Position numbers and translations under genes: made by a program. Below, piece by piece: positions 5,645-8,250 of a stretch of 8,250 nucleotides of DNA (the stretch's first letter is position 1; the number at the start of each line of letters is the position of its first letter). This DNA is from Thioalkalivibrio sp. (GTDB lineage: Bacteria > Pseudomonadota > Gammaproteobacteria > Ectothiorhodospirales > Ectothiorhodospiraceae), in contig PUOZ01000170.1 in assembly GCA_003553165.1 (NCBI GenBank), forward strand, positions 1 to 8,250. Direction: 5' to 3'. The notes below the pieces were generated by a model. That model did no database searches. It saw nothing but the letters and a program-made list of their open reading frames with translations, and was not told where the DNA came from.

Positions 5645-6385
5645 TCAGCCGCGTGCCCGCTGGCGCACCGCCTCGAACAGCGCGATGCCGGCGGCGACAG
5701 AGACGTTCAGGCTGGAGACGCTCCCCGCCATCGGAATGGCCGCGAGGTGATCACAGGTCTCGCGCGTCAGGCGGCGCAGTCCTTCCCCTTCCGCTCCCAG
5801 CACCAGTACCGTGGGCAGGGTCAGATCGACCTGGTACAACAAGGTGTCGGTGTCGCCCGCAAGCCCAACGACCCAGAGCCCCTGGGCGCGCAAGCTGCGC
5901 AGCGTCCTTGCCAGGTTGACCACGGAAATCAGCGGCACGGTCTCCGCCGCGCCCGAGGCGGCCTTGGCTGCGGCCGGCGTCAGCGAGGCACTGCGATCCC
6001 GCGGCAGGATCACTGCGCTGGCCCCGGCCGCATCGGCGCTGCGCAGACAGGCACCCAGATTGTGCGGGTCGGTCACGCCATCCAGGGCCAGGAAGAGAGT
6101 TCCGCCCGCGGCGACAAGATCCGCAAGATCGGCCTCGGTCGCACGCCGACGCGGCAGCGTCCAGGCCAGCACGCCCTGATGGCGCAGGTCGGGATGGCTG
6201 CGGTCGAGACGCTCCCGGCGCACCCGCTCGACACTGATCCCCAGTCCCTCGGCACGGGCAATGATGCTTCCCAGGCGCGCGTCAATCGAGTCCGCGGCCA
6301 GCTGCAGGCGCTTGACCCTCTCTGGGGCATTGGCCAGCAGGGACTCCACCGCATGCAGGCCGCCAACGACCTCCGTCTGACTCAT
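5645..6385 (-). CDS. rlmB: 23S rRNA (guanosine-2251-2'-O)-methyltransferase RlmB
   Basis: RlmB uses S-adenosylmethionine to 2'-O-methylate G2251 in the 23S rRNA P-loop. The protein has 246 residues (E. coli 243). An N-terminal RNA-binding SpoU-substrate domain (about 5-75, GGLHAVESLLANAPERV) is joined to a SPOUT methyltransferase domain. The three SpoU motifs are present: DGVTDPHNLGACLRSADAAG (102-121), VLVLGAEGEGLRRLT (193-207) and IPMAGSVSSLNVSVAAGIAL (217-236), the last two forming the trefoil-knot AdoMet site. Agreement with E. coli RlmB is near-complete in these motifs, which favours RlmB over TrmH or other SpoU enzymes. The ATG at 6383-6385 overlaps the rnr TGA (ATGA), and the pair rnr-rlmB is conserved in gammaproteobacteria. 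Confidence 0.95.
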   Translation of the reverse strand: MSQTEVVGGLHAVESLLANAPERVKRLQLAADSIDARLGSIIARAEGLGISVERVRRERLDRSHPDLRHQGVLAWTLPRRRATEADLADLVAAGGTLFLALDGVTDPHNLGACLRSADAAGASAVILPRDRSASLTPAAAKAASGAAETVPLISVVNLARTLRSLRAQGLWVVGLAGDTDTLLYQVDLTLPTVLVLGAEGEGLRRLTRETCDHLAAIPMAGSVSSLNVSVAAGIALFEAVRQRARG

Positions 6386-8250
6386 GAATCCGAATCCCGG
6401 CGCCTCCTGCGACCCGAGCGCCTGCGGCCGGATCCGGCGGCCGGATCATCCCCGGCGGGGGTTTCGGCCTGGATCTCCTTTACCTCCGGCTTGGCCTTGG
6501 GCTTGGGCTTGGACGACGGCCGGATCAGCATGGCCACCTCGCCCTGGGGTTCCGCACGCCGCCGACGCCGGCGTGGCGGCTCGGGCGCGGGAGGAGATTC
6601 GACGGATTCCGCTTCGGGCGTTGCAGCCGGGACGCGCGCTGGCGCCGGCGTCTGCGGAGCGGAGGGGACAGAATCCACCGTATCCGGAGCAGGGCTGCGG
6701 CGGCGCCGCGCTTTGGGCTTGGCGTCAGGCCGGGCCTCGGCCCTTGGCGGCTCCGGTACGTCCGGGGGTTGCGGAAGCGCCTCGGTCTCCTGCGTCGAGG
6801 CTTCGTCCGCACGCGCGGACGACTCGGGCTTGCGCCCGCGACGGCCCCGGCGGCCCGACTTGCGTCCGGCGCCCGACTCGCGCCCGGCGCCCGCTGCCTC
6901 CCGCCTGGGCTTGCGTGGCGCAGCCTCAGTGGCCCGGCCTTCCTCATCCACCAGCCGCAGGTCGATCTTGCGATCGTCCAGGCTGACCCGGGTCACCTGC
7001 ACCTTCAGGCGGTCGCCGATCCGGAAGGTGCGGCCTCCGCGTTCCCCGGTCAGCCGGTGCCGGATCGGGTCGAAGTGGTAGAAGTCGTTGTCCAGGCTGG
7101 TCACGTGCACCAGGCCGTCGATGAAGACATCGACGATCTCCACGAACAAACCGAATCCGGTGACTCCCGAGACGACACCGTCGAAGACGTCGCCGACCTT
7201 GTCCTCCATGTACTCGGCCTTCAGCCAGGCAATGGCATCGCGGGTCGCGTCGTCGGCGCGACGCTCAGCCATGGAACAGTGCTCGCCCAGGGTCTCCATG
7301 TCACTGTGCGAGTAAGCGAATCCTGCGGCCTTGCCGCTGCGCAGCACGTGGCGGATGCCGCGGTGTACGAGAAGGTCGGGATAACGCCGGATCGGCGATG
7401 TGAAATGGGCGTAGTCGTCCAGGGCCAGACCGAAGTGGCCGCTCAGGCCGGGACCGTAGACAGCCTGGCTGAGCGAGCGCAGCACGACCGTCTGGATCAA
7501 CTGCTTGTCCGGGCGGTCGGCCGCCGCGCGCAGCACCGCCGAATAGTGCGCGGGCGTAGGCTCGTCGCCGCCGTCGAGCGTCAGACCGACCCCGGACAGA
7601 AAGTCACGCAGGTCGTCGATCTTCTCGGTCGGCGGCTGATCATGAATGCGATACAGCGCCGGCACCTTGTGCTTTTTCAAGAACCTGGCCGCGGACACGT
7701 TGGCGGCGATCATGCATTCCTCGACCAACCGGTGGGCGTCGTTGCGCTCCACCGGCACGATGCGCTCGATCTTGCGCTCCGGCCCGAACTCGATCCGGGT
7801 CTCGGTGGAGTCGAAGTCGATCGCACCACGGCGATTGCGCGCAGCATTGAGCACCTTGAACACCGCGTGCAGTCGCTCCAGGTGCGGCAACAGCTTCGCG
7901 TGCTGCTTGCGCAGGGCCTGGTCGCCGTCGACCAGCATCGCCGCCACCTGGGTATAGGTCAGGCGCGCGTGCGAGCGCATCACGCCCTCGTGAAAACCGA
8001 AGCTGCGCAGGGCGCCGCGCTTGCCGATCTCCATCTCGCAGACCATGCACAGGCGCTCGACATCGGGATTCAGCGAGCACAGGCCATTGGAGAGCACCTC
8101 CGGCAGCATCGGGATCACCTGCTTCGGGAAATACACCGAGGTGCCCCGGTTGCGCGCCTCCCTGTCCAGCGCCCCGTCCCTGTCCACGTAGTGCGAAACG
8201 TCGGCGATCGCGACCCAAAGGCGCCAGCCGCCGTCTGTTTCCTCGCAGTA
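6382..8250 (-). CDS. rnr: Ribonuclease R, C-terminal three quarters (5' end outside window)
   Basis: RNase R is a processive 3'-5' exoribonuclease that degrades structured RNA, takes part in rRNA quality control and, in E. coli, in tmRNA-linked decay. The visible 622 residues begin inside the RNB catalytic domain at YCEE...WRLWVAIADVSHYV; the catalytic Asp cluster normally lies just upstream, off the edge. REARNRGTSVYF, MLPEVLSNGLCSLNP and HFTSPIRRYPDL (about 282-293 of the visible part) follow E. coli RNase R closely and separate it from RNase II. The S1 domain spans about 351-435 (VGDVFDGVVSGVTGFGLFVE). After it comes a tail of about 185 residues, rich in Pro, Ala, Glu and Arg, with Arg runs (RRRR, RRRRRR, RRRRR) and ending RRDSDS. 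The frame is open to the right edge; a GTG at 8187 is internal, not the start. The stop overlaps the rlmB start by 4 nt. Confidence 0.95.
   Translation of the reverse strand, partial: YCEETDGGWRLWVAIADVSHYVDRDGALDREARNRGTSVYFPKQVIPMLPEVLSNGLCSLNPDVERLCMVCEMEIGKRGALRSFGFHEGVMRSHARLTYTQVAAMLVDGDQALRKQHAKLLPHLERLHAVFKVLNAARNRRGAIDFDSTETRIEFGPERKIERIVPVERNDAHRLVEECMIAANVSAARFLKKHKVPALYRIHDQPPTEKIDDLRDFLSGVGLTLDGGDEPTPAHYSAVLRAAADRPDKQLIQTVVLRSLSQAVYGPGLSGHFGLALDDYAHFTSPIRRYPDLLVHRGIRHVLRSGKAAGFAYSHSDMETLGEHCSMAERRADDATRDAIAWLKAEYMEDKVGDVFDGVVSGVTGFGLFVEIVDVFIDGLVHVTSLDNDFYHFDPIRHRLTGERGGRTFRIGDRLKVQVTRVSLDDRKIDLRLVDEEGRATEAAPRKPRREAAGAGRESGAGRKSGRRGRRGRKPESSARADEASTQETEALPQPPDVPEPPRAEARPDAKPKARRRRSPAPDTVDSVPSAPQTPAPARVPAATPEAESVESPPAPEPPRRRRRRAEPQGEVAMLIRPSSKPKPKAKPEVKEIQAETPAGDDPAAGSGRRRSGRRRRRDSDS
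6403..6408 (-). promoter_or_regulatory. AGGAGG inside rnr, distant ribosome site for rlmB
   Basis: Two consecutive AGG arginine codons near the end of rnr form a perfect anti-Shine-Dalgarno complement, 17 nt upstream of the rlmB ATG. That spacing is longer than the usual 5-9 nt, and no good closer site is visible. It may help reinitiation or restart at the overlapping ATGA, or it may be a by-product of the Arg-rich tail. Confidence 0.4.

Noticed and set aside
5588..7081. Long + strand open frame (497 codons) opposite rlmB and the rnr tail
   Set aside because: It covers the antisense of well-identified rlmB and the low-complexity end of rnr; the apparent Ser/Gly/Arg richness is the mirror of the Arg/Pro tail.
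8185..8187. GTG as the start of rnr
   Set aside because: The frame continues to the window edge with conserved RNase R residues (WRLWVAIADVSHYV), so the GTG codes an internal valine.
1..8250. Mobile elements, CRISPR arrays, tRNA or rRNA genes
   Set aside because: No spaced direct repeats, transposase-like reading frames, terminal inverted repeats or tRNA cloverleaf signals were seen; nearly all sequence is explained by the housekeeping genes.

Overview
The window looks like a piece of chromosome from a GC-rich, sulfur-oxidising gammaproteobacterium. Two things suggest this: a soxB gene, and a conserved housekeeping block (rnr, rlmB, rpsF, rpsR, rplI, dnaB, alr) whose proteins closely resemble those of E. 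coli. A purple sulfur or Thioalkalivibrio-like lineage is plausible, but I cannot name a genus from the sequence alone.

Layout. At the left edge the last 237 codons of soxB run on the + strand and end at a strong intrinsic terminator (741-766). Everything to the right is on the - strand, convergent with soxB. Read in the direction of transcription, from high to low coordinates, the order is: rnr (RNase R, N-terminus outside the window), rlmB (23S rRNA Gm2251 methyltransferase, overlapping rnr by 4 nt), a 169-bp gap, rpsF (S6), rpsR (S18), a DUF2232 membrane protein, rplI (L9), a 64-bp gap with a long hairpin, dnaB (replicative helicase), and alr (alanine racemase, overlapping dnaB by 4 nt). 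There is no gene-free stretch longer than 300 bases.

How the genes fit together. rnr-rlmB is an RNA decay and rRNA modification pair. rpsF-rpsR-DUF2232-rplI is the S6/S18/L9 ribosomal protein cluster. dnaB-alr joins replication to cell-wall precursor supply. The gap before rpsF holds a candidate sigma-70 promoter followed by a leader RNA whose fold (stem, ACCGU bulge, hairpin) matches the described S6:S18 autoregulatory motif. The rplI-dnaB gap holds a 14-bp hairpin whose two imperfect positions are G-U wobbles only in the - strand transcript, so it probably acts as RNA.

I see no mobile element, CRISPR array, tRNA or rRNA, and no clear sign of a wholly new system. The points most worth a second look are the two RNA structures, the long Arg/Pro-rich tail of RNase R (which also supplies the only strong Shine-Dalgarno sequence upstream of rlmB), and the uncharacterised membrane protein lodged in the ribosomal protein cluster.
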